Of a DNA stretch of 64,000 bases, positions 13,081 through 19,248 are shown one piece after another. Under the pieces are notes generated by a model, which was not told where the DNA came from, did no database searches, and saw only the letters and a list, made by a program, of their open reading frames with translations. This DNA is from an uncultured Rhodospirillales bacterium. GTDB taxonomy: Bacteria > Pseudomonadota > Alphaproteobacteria > Acetobacterales > Acetobacteraceae. How positions within the stretch are numbered: the first letter of the stretch is position 1; the number at the start of each line of letters is the position of its first letter. Made by a program: the position numbers and the translations under genes. The stretch is from NCBI GenBank assembly GCA_903835235.1, contig CAILMF010000054.1, forward strand, positions 434,001-498,000, written 5' to 3'.

Positions 13081-16000
13081 GGCGCTTCGCCCTACGGCGA
13101 TGTTGTCGTGTTCCAGGTCAGCCAGTTCGCGGTTTCGTTGGTGCATGCGGCGCTGGATACCTGGGCGGTCCATACCGGCACTGGCGTCGTCACGCTGCAG
13201 GGCGTGCATACCCTGCAGTTCAGCGACGGGATCGTATCGCTGTTGCCGCCGGCTACGCCTGGCCAGGCGGCCCTGCGGGCGAGCGACGACAGTGGCACGG
13301 TCGGCGACGGTGTCACCAACCTGGTGCATCCGACCCTGACCGGTACCGCCCCGGCCGGCAGCACGGTCGCGGTCCATGACGGCAGCACCTTGCTTGGCAG
13401 CGCCAGCACGAACGTCGATGGTGCGTGGAGCCTGGCGACGGCGCTTGGCACGGGCGACCACAGCATCACCGTCGTGGCGACGAACGCGCTGGGATTGACG
13501 TCTGCGCCGTCTCCCGCCTTCGCGCTCAGCATCGTCGCCCCCACCGGCACCCCGGCCGCACCGGCACTGGCCGCGGCGTCGGACAGCGGCACGGCGGGCG
13601 ACGGTGTCACCGACCTGCTGCACCCAACGCTGGCCGGCACCGCTCCGGCCGGCAGCAGCGTCGCGGTGTTCGATGGCGCCACCCTGCTCGGCACCGCCAG
13701 CGCGGATGCAACGACGGGCGCCTGGAGCCTGGCCACCACCCTCGGCCTGGGCAGCCACAGCCTGACCGCCACGGCCACCGACAGCCATGGCAACGCCAGC
13801 CCGGCCAGCGCGGCCTTCGCGCTCAGCATCATCGCGGTGCCCACCGCACCCGCCGCCCCCGCGCTGGCCAGCGGCTCAGACAGCGGCATCCTTGGCGACG
13901 GCGTCACCAACCTGGCCAGCCCGACGCTGACCGGCTTCGCCCCGGCCGGCAGCACGGTGGCGGTGTTCGATGGCGCCACGCTGCTCGGCACCGCCAGTGC
14001 GAATGCGACGTCCGGCGGCTGGAGCCTGGCCACCACCCTCGGCCTGGGCAGCCACAGCCTGACCGCGATCGCGACCGACAGCCACGGCAACCCGAGCCCG
14101 GCCAGTGCAGCCTTCGCGCTGAACATCGTGACATCCGCGGGCACCCCCGCCGCGCCGGCACTTGCCGCGGCGTCGGACAGCGGCACGGCGGGAGACGGCA
14201 TCACCGACCTGGTCAATCCGACGCTGACCAGCATCGCCCCGGCTGGCAGCACCGTCGCGGTGTTTGATGGCGCGACGCAGATCGGCATGGCCAGTGCAGA
14301 TGCGTCATCCGGCGCCTGGAGCCTGGCAACCACCCTCGGCCTGGGCAGGCACAGCCTGACGGCCGTGGCGACCGACGCGCATGGCGCTGCCAGCCCAGCC
14401 AGCGCCGCCTTTGCACTGGACATCGTGGCGCCACCGCAGTTGTTCCTCACCACCCCCGGAGGGCTCACCCGTCAGGCGAACCAGGATATCGCCGGTATCG
14501 CCCCCGCTGGCGGCACGGTCAGCATCACCGAAGCCGGAACCCTACTCGGCACCACAATCGCCGCCGGGAATGGCCGCTGGCAGACAAGCGTCACGCTGAG
14601 CGGGGAGGGGGCTCACCACCTCAGCGCCGTGGCCACCGATGCGCATGGCAACACCAGCCCCACCCGCACGCTTGATGTCGCGTTGGACAGCCAACCGCCC
14701 AGCGTCACCCTGGCCGGCAGCGGCGGCACCGTCGGCAGCCTGACGCAGCACGTCAGCGGCACCCTCACGGACGCCCATGCCGGCCACACCGTCCTGCTGT
14801 TCGACAACGGAAACGCGGCGCCGATCGCCGCCGCTGGCGTGGATGGGCTGGGCAATTGGAGCGCCAACATCACGCTGGCGGGAATTGGCAACCACAGCAT
14901 CGTCGCCCGCAGCACGGATGCTGCCGGCAACACCGGCAGCAGCAGCGCCCTGGTCTTTACCGTGCCCGCCAGCGTCAGCCTGGGCACGGTAGCGGCGCTG
15001 AACGGCAGCAGTGGCGGTCACCCCGCCGCGGGCCTGGTGAGAGATGTCAGCGGCAATCTCTACGGCACCACCGAAACCGGTGGTGCCCAGGGCGCCGGCA
15101 CCGCCTTCATGCTCTCCGGCCCGAACCATGCCACACTGACGGTGCTGCACGACTTCAGCGGCGGCGCCGATGGCGGGCTGCTGATCGCCGGCCTGGTCGC
15201 GGACGCCGCCGGCAATCTCTACGGCACCACCGTGAATGGCGGCACGCGCGGCGGCGGCACGGTCTTCCAGCTATCTGGACCGACACACACCACCCTGACC
15301 ACGCTATACAATTTCAGCGGCGGGGCCGATGGCGGCAACCCGTTCGGCGCGCTGGTGGTGGACGCCGCCGGCACCCTGTACGGCACCACCCAGTTTGGCG
15401 GCGAGGGTGGCCTGGGTACCGCCTTCTCGCTGACCGGGCCGGCCCACGGCACCTTGACCACCTTGGCCAGCTTCGGCGGTGGGCCGGAGGGCGGCCAGCC
15501 GCAGGGTGGCCTGGTGCTGGATGCGACGGGGGCGCTGTTCGGCACCACCAGTGCCGGCGGCAGCAGCGGGGCAGGGACCATCTTCTCCCTGTCGGGGCCG
15601 GGTCACGACCAGTTCGGCACCATCGCCGATTTCGACAACGCCAACGGCGCCTATCCCTTTGCCAGCCTCACCCTCGGCCGCGATGGCAACCTCTACGGCA
15701 CCACCACCGGCGGCGGCACCGCGAATGCCGGTACGGTGTTCCAGCTGAGCGGCCCCGACCACGGCACCCTGACAACCCTGCTCAGTTTCGACGGTGCCGG
15801 CCAGGGCGACGCCCCCTTCGCCGGATTGCTGACCGACAGCGCCGGCAACCTGTTCGGGGTCACCAGGGCAGGGGGCGACCATGGCGGCGGCACGCTGTAC
15901 GAGCTCAGCGGCAGCGACCACCGGACGCTGACCATCCTGGCCAGTTTCAACCCCACGACAACCGGCGGCTCACCCTTCGGGAGCCTGGCGACGGATGCCG

Positions 16001-17262
16001 GCGGGACGCTGTTCGGCACCACCGGCAGCGGCGGCGCCAACGGCCTGGGCACCATCTACCAGGTGCTTGGCGCCAGCCTGCCGCAGACCACGGCGACACC
16101 CGGCACCCCGGTACTCGACGCCGGCTCGGACAGTGGCGTCTTGGGCGATGGGATCACCTTCGTTGCCGCGCCCCGAATGACCGGCACCGCGCCCTCCGGC
16201 ACCCTGGTCGCGCTGTTCGATGACGGTACCCTGGTCGGCACGACCACCGCGGATGCCGGCACCGGCGCCTGGGCCTTGGCGCCGACGCTCGGTCTCGGCA
16301 ACCATACCCTTACGGCCACGGCAACCGACACCCATGGCCAAAGCTCGGCCGCCTCGGCGGCCCTGGTGCTGACGATCCAAACTGTGCCGCCACCGCCGAC
16401 CCATGGCGACCTGAACGGTGACGGACGCGCCGACCCGGTATTCCAGCACAGCAGCGGCGATGTCTGGACCCTGCTGTCGAACGGTCCGGCAGCGCAAATC
16501 TTCAACACGCCGGCGTTCCAGGCGCTGTTCGTCGGCGACGTGAAGGGCGATGGCGGGACCGAGATCCTCTACCAGAACCCGACCGACGGCTACACCTGGC
16601 TGCAGCACAGCACCGGCGGTTACCCGGTTGACCAGGGTGGGCCGGGCAGCTTCGGCGTCAACATGCAGGTGGTCGGCCTGGCCGACTTCGCCGGTCTGGG
16701 CCGGGACGAGATCCTGCTGCGGGACAGCTCCAACGGCGCGATCTGGGTCGAGCCGGTCGGCAGCGGCTATGCCCCGACCGCGCCGATCCTGGTAGGCGTC
16801 CCGGGCAACGTCTGGTCCGTGGTCGGGACCGGCGACCTGAATGGCGACGGCACCGCCGATATCCTGTTCACCGCGCCAGGGCAGGGCTTCTGGCTGTGGG
16901 AGATGGCGGGCAACCACATCGGCAGCCAGGGCACCTTGGGGGACCCCGGCGGCAGCTGGCAAATCCGTGCCATTGCCGATGTCAATGCCGATGGCCGGGA
17001 CGACCTGGTCTGGCAGGATGCCGGCGGCAACCTGGACATCTGGGAGATGGACGGCTTTGGCGCCATCACCACGGCCTACCTGGGCAGCACGGGGACCTAT
17101 TGGAACGTCATCGGCGGCGAGGACCTGAATGGCGACGGCAAGGCCGACCTGATATTCCAAGGCCAGGGTGGCGAGCTGTGGCAGTGGCCCATGGATGGCC
17201 TGGTGGTGATGCCCGGCAGCAGCCTCGGCACCCCTGGCGCCGGTTGGCACCTGGTGGCGTGA
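2803..17262 (+). CDS. Giant modular surface/secreted protein (RTX-like, Ig-like, GloVer and FG-GAP repeats)
   Basis: 4819 residues. GGAGAAG at 2789-2795 lies 7 nt before the ATG. No Sec signal peptide or membrane segment is visible at the N-terminus. Residues 1 to about 3480 are RTX/hemolysin-type calcium-binding-like repeats (GGxGNDT motifs) organised into large super-repeats. Residues about 3483-3880 are four Ig-like modules of 99 residues, then two diverged Ig-like modules. Residues about 4058-4425 carry seven GloVer-type repeats (LYGTT..GG motif). One more Ig-like module follows, and the last ~285 residues are FG-GAP/VCBS-like calcium-site repeats (DLNGDGxAD). RTX proteins usually leave the cell through type I secretion and fold with external calcium; adhesion or biofilm is the likely role. 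No type I ABC transporter, membrane-fusion or TolC gene is in the window, and the C-terminus is not the usual secretion tail. Large minus-strand open frames here are shadows of its codon usage. Confidence 0.9.
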   Translation: MTTIQGTAGNDTITPAGNSGGGALPGSGFDSIIGSAGSDSIDGGGGFDTFDYSALSGALTVTIAAGLSGTVLKAGLGTDQIAGFNTLYGTAGADSLSIASGIASSPGLNWRGNAGNDTLNGGGYWWVAADYGNSPAAVNADLSAGVASDGWGGTDTLSRVASVVGTNFADSLKGSASATSSSPVYLQGGRGNDTIDGASDGFNLADYNTFPNTGILANLATGLVQDGQGGIDSLVNLPGIRGSSGNDTILAGGVTAGITRLIDGSGGFDVVDFSNGSNAVTVSLSTGNTATVTASSPFSYSLSNIEQIIGSSGNDTFTGSLSGTLTNLVFMVGGAGNDSFTGANNFWNAVDYRTSPGGVTVNLGLGTAQDGFGGTDTLNSINNVVGSDFADSLKGGTAGDAFSPGQGNDTIDGATGFNNLDYARYGSTTNFALVATFTGNIAGTVVKTQNATSAGTDSFSNIQRIRASGGADTLVGTTLTSGTTITLEGDVGNDSIDGKSSLLNFVSYSSSFQSVTVNLATGTANDGWGGTDTLANVRRVGGGSASDTLLGSIGDDYFAGSGGSDSIAGGAGIDTLDETSQSNALTVVLTGDATGTAVKANAAGTDSFTGIEIFQASNGADSIQGFAGATTNEYLRGMSGNDTIDAASNPHNIVDYNGSASGITANLATGVVTGQGTDQVNHFIAIRGSSGNDIFRSGAGSYLIDGGGGFGTLGNATTTGGGDALDYRGYASPISLVGVTNSGGTTTYYSGSVTKPDGTDSFGAIRGVFASTGDDSLVGTSDTIGSNNFVLRGELGNDTLSSPLGALNTVDYIDSPTGVTVHLQTTPGGALAGTAQDGWGTQDVLLGFTVVRGSDAGNDTLVGSDRSDQFIGTRGSDSIDGNGGNDSLNYNNGLFQVGFSGSIGAIVTGVAAGLFGFGQGSVVKSGGGTDAFAGINSILGTPNADVLRGLQDVPYSWNNLVLRGNAGNDTIYGYNSGFNRADYSGATSAVSLDLGLGTDAAGNVLGTAQDGQGGTDSLVGIINVRASSFNDTMLGSALSDSFTIGSGGTHLINGRGGANEVRYTSTNAVVIDLGTVATVDGFGGYQGTLTKGAVVDTLLNIAVAQGNAGDDTILGTPGNNQLTGGSGNNSIGGRDGYDTLNYRLFTGITAPTHGAAIDLAAGTATNPWDGTDTLANIEGATGSQFADDITGAEMASGAASFLRGDGGNDTLRASTANTHITADYLSSLEGITANLASGVVSNDGWFGGADQLVNLHAIRGSQFDDSITLSTGNDTVDGAGGRDVVVFAGNRAATTLTLNLDGSWSAAGPGGTDSLVRVEVARFADGDVSLAGTTTVAGTAGDDTIRPGNSSAGVSGVVDNQGDSITGNGGNDQLQGGAGNDSITGGSDDDIFFASAGNDSYLGGGGVDRISFAGIGQGGLGASVNLTTGSATNTFGGSDTLSGFRNVEGSAGSDTLVGASTAILLAGASGVAGPTGSRFYGSAGSDSMNGVITNGRSWADYSGLAGTISASFSDTQHATVSKRLGGTDTLLTVTGIVGTAGNDTLVGAASRSFDYTFGVVLVGGAGNDSIDGAFGARVDYQDSSSAINVNLSTGTASDGLGGTDTLTRVSTVRGTNFNDTMLGGSNGESFFVSKLGNHSIDGGGGDNIYRYADTEGVAVDLAFAGTSGRALKAGGAVDTLKNITGAFGGAGDDTLLGTSGNDTLWGNDGNNRLDGRDGDNFVNYGGLNAIIPTHGVVVNLQTGRAANPWDGRDFLLNVQNVVGSPLNDSITGTAANFGTFSVIRGMIGDDTLAAPFANTHVEADYSQDIAGVTVNLALDTATDGWGGHDQLISIQVVRGSNFADSITGSALNDIITPGAGNDTVDGGTGIDIVVLNSLKGFTTLTLNPDGSWTAVGLDGTDSLRNVSILRFNDGDVVLGGLVTGAVNVEGTAGSDFITRSSVSSGVLGTVSDGGQTIFGGGGGDDLMQGGAGNDMLLGGNGDDEFIGGAGNDTFIGNGGRDFVGYNDFGQGSAGVTVDLITGIATNTAGGQDSLIGIREIQGGAGDDTLIGSNVLASAAGVAGYPGGGTWFDASLGSDSINGTLPLGVSTVNYDAIAGNETISFSDIYHATVTKSLGGTDTLVSIQIIEAGSGSDSISGATSQPSLGAYAGARLFELGFGNPFAADNDTVDGHGLQINGVGYRDLGQSLTINLETGIVANNGRGGHDLLINVVNVIGSEFNDTIIGSHNDDIIQSSMLGNHSLDGAGGNNTYGYVLQGDDQLNIVEDVLIDLGTTAATGGGYQGFVQKATGATDALLRFNAAVAPDGNDTLLGTPGDDTLAGGAGSNSLDGRGGHNWLNYGTTFFNLVPTHGATGNLTTGTAINPWNGTDTLLNLQSAIGTPYADSLTGIDPADGSYSYLQGRNGDDTLAAPGTGSHIVADFSVDEAAVTVNLALGTATDGFGGHDTLLNINAVRGSIFADSLTGSSGNDTFDGFGGNDAILGNGGTDLLILHATQAQASTSRNLDGSWNIATPSGTVRFSGINAVQFEDATLPLAIAGTSGNDTIRPGTSSAGVSGTVNDLGDAIFGGGGNDQLQGGAGNDTLQGGSGNDSFFGSLGSDSIAGLGGLDRIDYSSLSGNITISYTGSSGTVGKSIGGSDTVSGNFTRFITGAGNDTITAGTPSDTARFHFYDAGFGTNSISGGSNALNVVDFGFASAAVTINLASGSATGTGITDTLGGVRSVQLSRFNDTVIGSASGENDFLVFSTGSHSITGGGGNNNRLAYFSEASGITANLATGIIVHGGGTDTVSNIQRLGTTYSDDSVTGSSGADVFYLLRGADTVIGNGGVDRVAFDGYYSAIGFGSFGVNVNLTAGTATNTFGEAVSLTGIRNLEGSFANDTLVGTNVLSSAAGLPGYPSSGTTFFGTTGSDSIDGGLTFASIAANYTTYTGPLTASFTDWNHGTVNKGANGTDTLVRVNQFTASNGADSLSGTQVSAPGGTYSYTLNLAGAAGNDTIDGFGLTQNRADYAGATAAATIDLGAGTALDGQGGTDRLIGIVRVRGSNFNDSITGSGFNDIIEVQAGGNHTIDGAGGLNALRYSGLEDVTIDLGSVAAPSGGGHVGSLHKSGGAVDSITRFTGGTGGDGNDTITGTPDADTIAGGAGNNRLDGLGGSNTLSYSTNFYGSVPTHGTSVDLNLGTATNPWGGTDTLANFTSVLGTPLNDSILGDEPASGTAYLRGGNGADTIAASGSGLHIAADYQGDIAGVTVNLAAGTATDGWGNTDHLVNITAVRGTTFADSLLGGAGNDSFEGNGGDDTIDGGGGLNTAYFTTSSVTAIDPNADGSIDILAQGGVVHLSHVQILVFSDAAIQLQLTGTSGNDTIRPGTSSAGVIGSVNDYGDTILGNGGDDQLQGGGWNDVLIGGAGNDTFFGSDGDDSIVGGGENISGASPYGDVVVFQVSQFAVSLVHAALDTWAVHTGTGVVTLQGVHTLQFSDGIVSLLPPATPGQAALRASDDSGTVGDGVTNLVHPTLTGTAPAGSTVAVHDGSTLLGSASTNVDGAWSLATALGTGDHSITVVATNALGLTSAPSPAFALSIVAPTGTPAAPALAAASDSGTAGDGVTDLLHPTLAGTAPAGSSVAVFDGATLLGTASADATTGAWSLATTLGLGSHSLTATATDSHGNASPASAAFALSIIAVPTAPAAPALASGSDSGILGDGVTNLASPTLTGFAPAGSTVAVFDGATLLGTASANATSGGWSLATTLGLGSHSLTAIATDSHGNPSPASAAFALNIVTSAGTPAAPALAAASDSGTAGDGITDLVNPTLTSIAPAGSTVAVFDGATQIGMASADASSGAWSLATTLGLGRHSLTAVATDAHGAASPASAAFALDIVAPPQLFLTTPGGLTRQANQDIAGIAPAGGTVSITEAGTLLGTTIAAGNGRWQTSVTLSGEGAHHLSAVATDAHGNTSPTRTLDVALDSQPPSVTLAGSGGTVGSLTQHVSGTLTDAHAGHTVLLFDNGNAAPIAAAGVDGLGNWSANITLAGIGNHSIVARSTDAAGNTGSSSALVFTVPASVSLGTVAALNGSSGGHPAAGLVRDVSGNLYGTTETGGAQGAGTAFMLSGPNHATLTVLHDFSGGADGGLLIAGLVADAAGNLYGTTVNGGTRGGGTVFQLSGPTHTTLTTLYNFSGGADGGNPFGALVVDAAGTLYGTTQFGGEGGLGTAFSLTGPAHGTLTTLASFGGGPEGGQPQGGLVLDATGALFGTTSAGGSSGAGTIFSLSGPGHDQFGTIADFDNANGAYPFASLTLGRDGNLYGTTTGGGTANAGTVFQLSGPDHGTLTTLLSFDGAGQGDAPFAGLLTDSAGNLFGVTRAGGDHGGGTLYELSGSDHRTLTILASFNPTTTGGSPFGSLATDAGGTLFGTTGSGGANGLGTIYQVLGASLPQTTATPGTPVLDAGSDSGVLGDGITFVAAPRMTGTAPSGTLVALFDDGTLVGTTTADAGTGAWALAPTLGLGNHTLTATATDTHGQSSAASAALVLTIQTVPPPPTHGDLNGDGRADPVFQHSSGDVWTLLSNGPAAQIFNTPAFQALFVGDVKGDGGTEILYQNPTDGYTWLQHSTGGYPVDQGGPGSFGVNMQVVGLADFAGLGRDEILLRDSSNGAIWVEPVGSGYAPTAPILVGVPGNVWSVVGTGDLNGDGTADILFTAPGQGFWLWEMAGNHIGSQGTLGDPGGSWQIRAIADVNADGRDDLVWQDAGGNLDIWEMDGFGAITTAYLGSTGTYWNVIGGEDLNGDGKADLIFQGQGGELWQWPMDGLVVMPGSSLGTPGAGWHLVA
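13249..14436 (+). repeat. Four tandem Ig-like modules, 297-bp period
   Basis: The WSLATxLGxGxHS landmark codon (tgg) falls at 13426, 13723, 14020 and 14317, exactly 297 bp (99 residues) apart. Copies 2 and 3 share a run of more than 40 identical bases, so the array expanded recently or is homogenised. Each module has the bacterial Ig-like pattern DSGxxGDGxTxLxxPTLTGxAPAGSxVxVxDG. A related single module lies further on at about 16100-16390. Confidence 0.85.
14972..16077 (+). repeat. Seven GloVer-type repeats inside the giant gene
   Basis: Seven units of about 50 residues carry the landmark LY/FG(T/V)T..GG followed by GT(A/V/I)FxLSGP and LTxLxxF. This matches the beta-propeller-like GloVer tandem repeat found in secreted or anchored bacterial proteins. 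Flanked by Ig-like modules on both sides, it would form one compact domain in an otherwise extended protein. Confidence 0.75.
16402..17259 (+). repeat. C-terminal FG-GAP/VCBS-like repeats
   Basis: Several units of about 45-50 residues contain calcium-site loops such as DLNGDGRAD, DLNGDGTAD, DVNADGRDD and DLNGDGKAD, each followed by a W/F-rich strand pair (for example FWLWEM, LDIWEM). This is typical of FG-GAP/VCBS beta-propeller domains of secreted adhesins. The gene stops right after the last unit, leaving no extra C-terminal secretion segment. Confidence 0.75.
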
Positions 17263-17562
17263 CGCAGGGGAAGGGGGTGTTCCCATGGTCTGGTCATGGT
17301 CGCAAGACCGGCCGGTCGTCACGGCGGTCAGCGCGCAACGGCTCATCCGACCATGAGCGGCAGGACGATGGGCTTGCCGTCCGGGGTGTCGCGAGCCAGG
17401 CCGCCGCGGTCCCGCCGGATGACTTATCAACACGGCTAAACACCGCATAAGATACATTATGGAAAAAGAAGATGCCTGTGGACAGGCTGGGGAAAACCCC
17501 CGGACGGTCCCGGGCGTTGCCGAAACGGTGCGCCGCCGCGTTTCCGGCTACACTGGCCTGGC
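17263..17562. other. 300-bp intergenic region without a gene
   Basis: This lies between the giant gene and the adenylate cyclase. No credible coding frame with a ribosome site was found. It contains a perfect 12-bp palindrome GACCGGCCGGTC (17306-17317) and an AT-rich patch at 17421-17470 that stands out from the surrounding GC-rich DNA and probably holds the cyclase promoter. Confidence 0.6.
17424..17453 (+). promoter_or_regulatory. Candidate sigma70-type promoter for the cyclase gene
   Basis: TTATCA (17424-17429) and TAAGAT (17448-17453) are separated by 18 bp in the only AT-rich patch of the intergenic region, about 110 bp before the cyclase ATG. Both hexamers differ from consensus. This is a visual match only. 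Confidence 0.3.
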
Positions 17563-19248
17563 ATGACCCGACGCCTCCACCTCATCAGCGGCCTGATCCT
17601 GTTCAGCTACCTGCTGGTGCACATGCTGAACCACGCGATGCTGGTGGTCTCCATCGGCACCGCCGATGCCATGCTGCACGCCATCTACCCGTGGCTGACC
17701 TCGGCGCCGGTGACCGCGCTGCTGCTGGATGCGCTGGTGCTGCACGTGGCCCTGGCGCTGCTGGCGCTGTGGCGGCGGCGGACGCTGCGGTTCACCGGCT
17801 ATGAGGCGCTGCAATACCTGCTGGGCTTTTGCCTGCCGCTGCTGCTGCTGCCGCATATCGCCGGCACCCGGGTGCAGGACAGCGTCTTCGGCCATGCCTG
17901 GGGCTACTACCGCAACCTGCTGGCGGTGTTCTGGCACCTGGACCCCTGGCAAGGCGTGCTGCAGGCCTTGCTGCTGCTGGCCGGCTGGACCCATGGCTGC
18001 ATCGGCCTGCGGTTCTGGCTGCGGCTGAAGCCCTGGTTCGCCGCCTGGGCGCCGCTGCTGGCGGTGCTGGCGCTGATGCTGCCGGTGCTCGGCCTGGCCG
18101 GCATGGTCGCCGCCGGCAATGAGGTTTCATTGCGAATGGCGTCGGACCCGGCCTACCTGACGCGGATCATGGCGGATCGCCCTTCGCCGGAGGACGCGGC
18201 CGCCGCCGGCGCGGTCGCCACCAGGCTGCGCCTCGGCCTGGTGGCGGCGGTGCTGCTGGTGCTGCTAGCGCGCGGCCTGCGCTTCCTGCTGCGCCGCCGC
18301 GCCGGCCAGGTTCGCGTCGGCTACCCCGATGGCCGCAGCGTCACGGTGCCGCTCGGCTGGACGGTGCTGGAGGCGAGTTGGCTGCTCGGCTACCCGCATG
18401 CCTCGGTGTGCGGTGGCCGCGGGCGCTGCTCCACCTGCCGGGTCCGGGTCAGCGCACCCGCTGGGTCTCTGCCGCCGCCGGGCGCCGAGGAAGCCCGGGT
18501 GCTGGCCCGGGTCGGCGCCCCGGCCGATATCCGCCTGGCCTGCCAGTTGCGCCCAACCGGCCCGATGCAGGTGGCGCCGCTGCTGGATGCCGCCCTGCCC
18601 GCAACCGCCCTGCTCCGCTTCCGCGCCCCGCGCCTGCTGGGCGAGGAACGCAGCATCGTCATCGCCTTCGTCGACCTGCGCGACTTCACCCGCATCTCCG
18701 AGCACAAGCTGCCTTTCGACGTGGTGCACCTGCTGAACGGCTATTTCCGCGCCATGGGCGAAGCGGTGGAAGCCGCCGGCGGCGTGGTGGACAAGTTCAT
18801 CGGCGATGGCGTCATGGCGTTGTTCGGCACCGAAGGCCCGCCCGACGAAGCCGCCGCCTGCCGCGCCGCGCTGGCCGCCGCTGCCGACATGTCCCATCGC
18901 CTGGCCGCGCTGAACCTGGCCGAGGCGGGCGCGGCCGGGGAGACACTGCGGATCGGTATCGGCCTGCACCTGGGGCCGGTCATTCTCGGCATGCTCGGCC
19001 ATGGCCGCACCGTGGGGCTGACCGCCATCGGCGACGCGGTGAACACCGCCAGCCGGCTGGAAGCCGCCTGCAAGCAATACGGGGCGGAACTGGTGGTCAG
19101 CGAGGCCGTGCTGGAGACGGCCGGCTGGGAACTGGCGGGCGAGCAGCATGAACTCGCGGTGCGGGGCCGCCGCGCCGTCCTGCCGATCCGCGCCTTCGCC
19201 AGCGCGGCGGAGGTTCAGCCGGGCACATCCAGCACCATGCCGTCGTAG
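17563..19248 (+). CDS. Membrane class III adenylate cyclase with [2Fe-2S] domain
   Basis: 561 residues that would make cAMP from ATP. Residues 1-245 form about six membrane helices with histidines in or near them (H20, H24, H61, H98, H111, H144), resembling a cytochrome-b/SdhC-type diheme anchor. Residues ~250-335 are a plant-type [2Fe-2S] domain with C283, C289, C292 and C327 in the C-x5-C-x2-C...C pattern. Residues 362-545 are a class III cyclase domain: metal aspartates D371 (FVDLRDFT) and D415 (IGDGVMALFG), adenine-selecting K411 and D491, and transition-state N494 and R498, so it should be active. A diheme-anchored, redox-responsive adenylate cyclase (CyaC) is known in Sinorhizobium; redox control here is inference. 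The ribosome site is weak. The 3' end overlaps the convergent MBL gene by 34 bp. Confidence 0.85.
   Translation: MTRRLHLISGLILFSYLLVHMLNHAMLVVSIGTADAMLHAIYPWLTSAPVTALLLDALVLHVALALLALWRRRTLRFTGYEALQYLLGFCLPLLLLPHIAGTRVQDSVFGHAWGYYRNLLAVFWHLDPWQGVLQALLLLAGWTHGCIGLRFWLRLKPWFAAWAPLLAVLALMLPVLGLAGMVAAGNEVSLRMASDPAYLTRIMADRPSPEDAAAAGAVATRLRLGLVAAVLLVLLARGLRFLLRRRAGQVRVGYPDGRSVTVPLGWTVLEASWLLGYPHASVCGGRGRCSTCRVRVSAPAGSLPPPGAEEARVLARVGAPADIRLACQLRPTGPMQVAPLLDAALPATALLRFRAPRLLGEERSIVIAFVDLRDFTRISEHKLPFDVVHLLNGYFRAMGEAVEAAGGVVDKFIGDGVMALFGTEGPPDEAAACRAALAAAADMSHRLAALNLAEAGAAGETLRIGIGLHLGPVILGMLGHGRTVGLTAIGDAVNTASRLEAACKQYGAELVVSEAVLETAGWELAGEQHELAVRGRRAVLPIRAFASAAEVQPGTSSTMPS

Noticed and set aside
2743-13788. 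Long minus-strand open frames (up to 880 codons) opposite the giant gene
   Set aside because: They mirror the GGC/GCC-rich RTX codons, encode low-complexity Gly/Ala/Val/Asp sequence, recur with each repeat block and have no ribosome sites or known domains.
17424-17485. TTATCAACA and TGTGGACAG as DnaA boxes marking an origin
   Set aside because: Each differs from the DnaA consensus, there are only two, and no dnaA/dnaN/parAB or hemE-type context is nearby.
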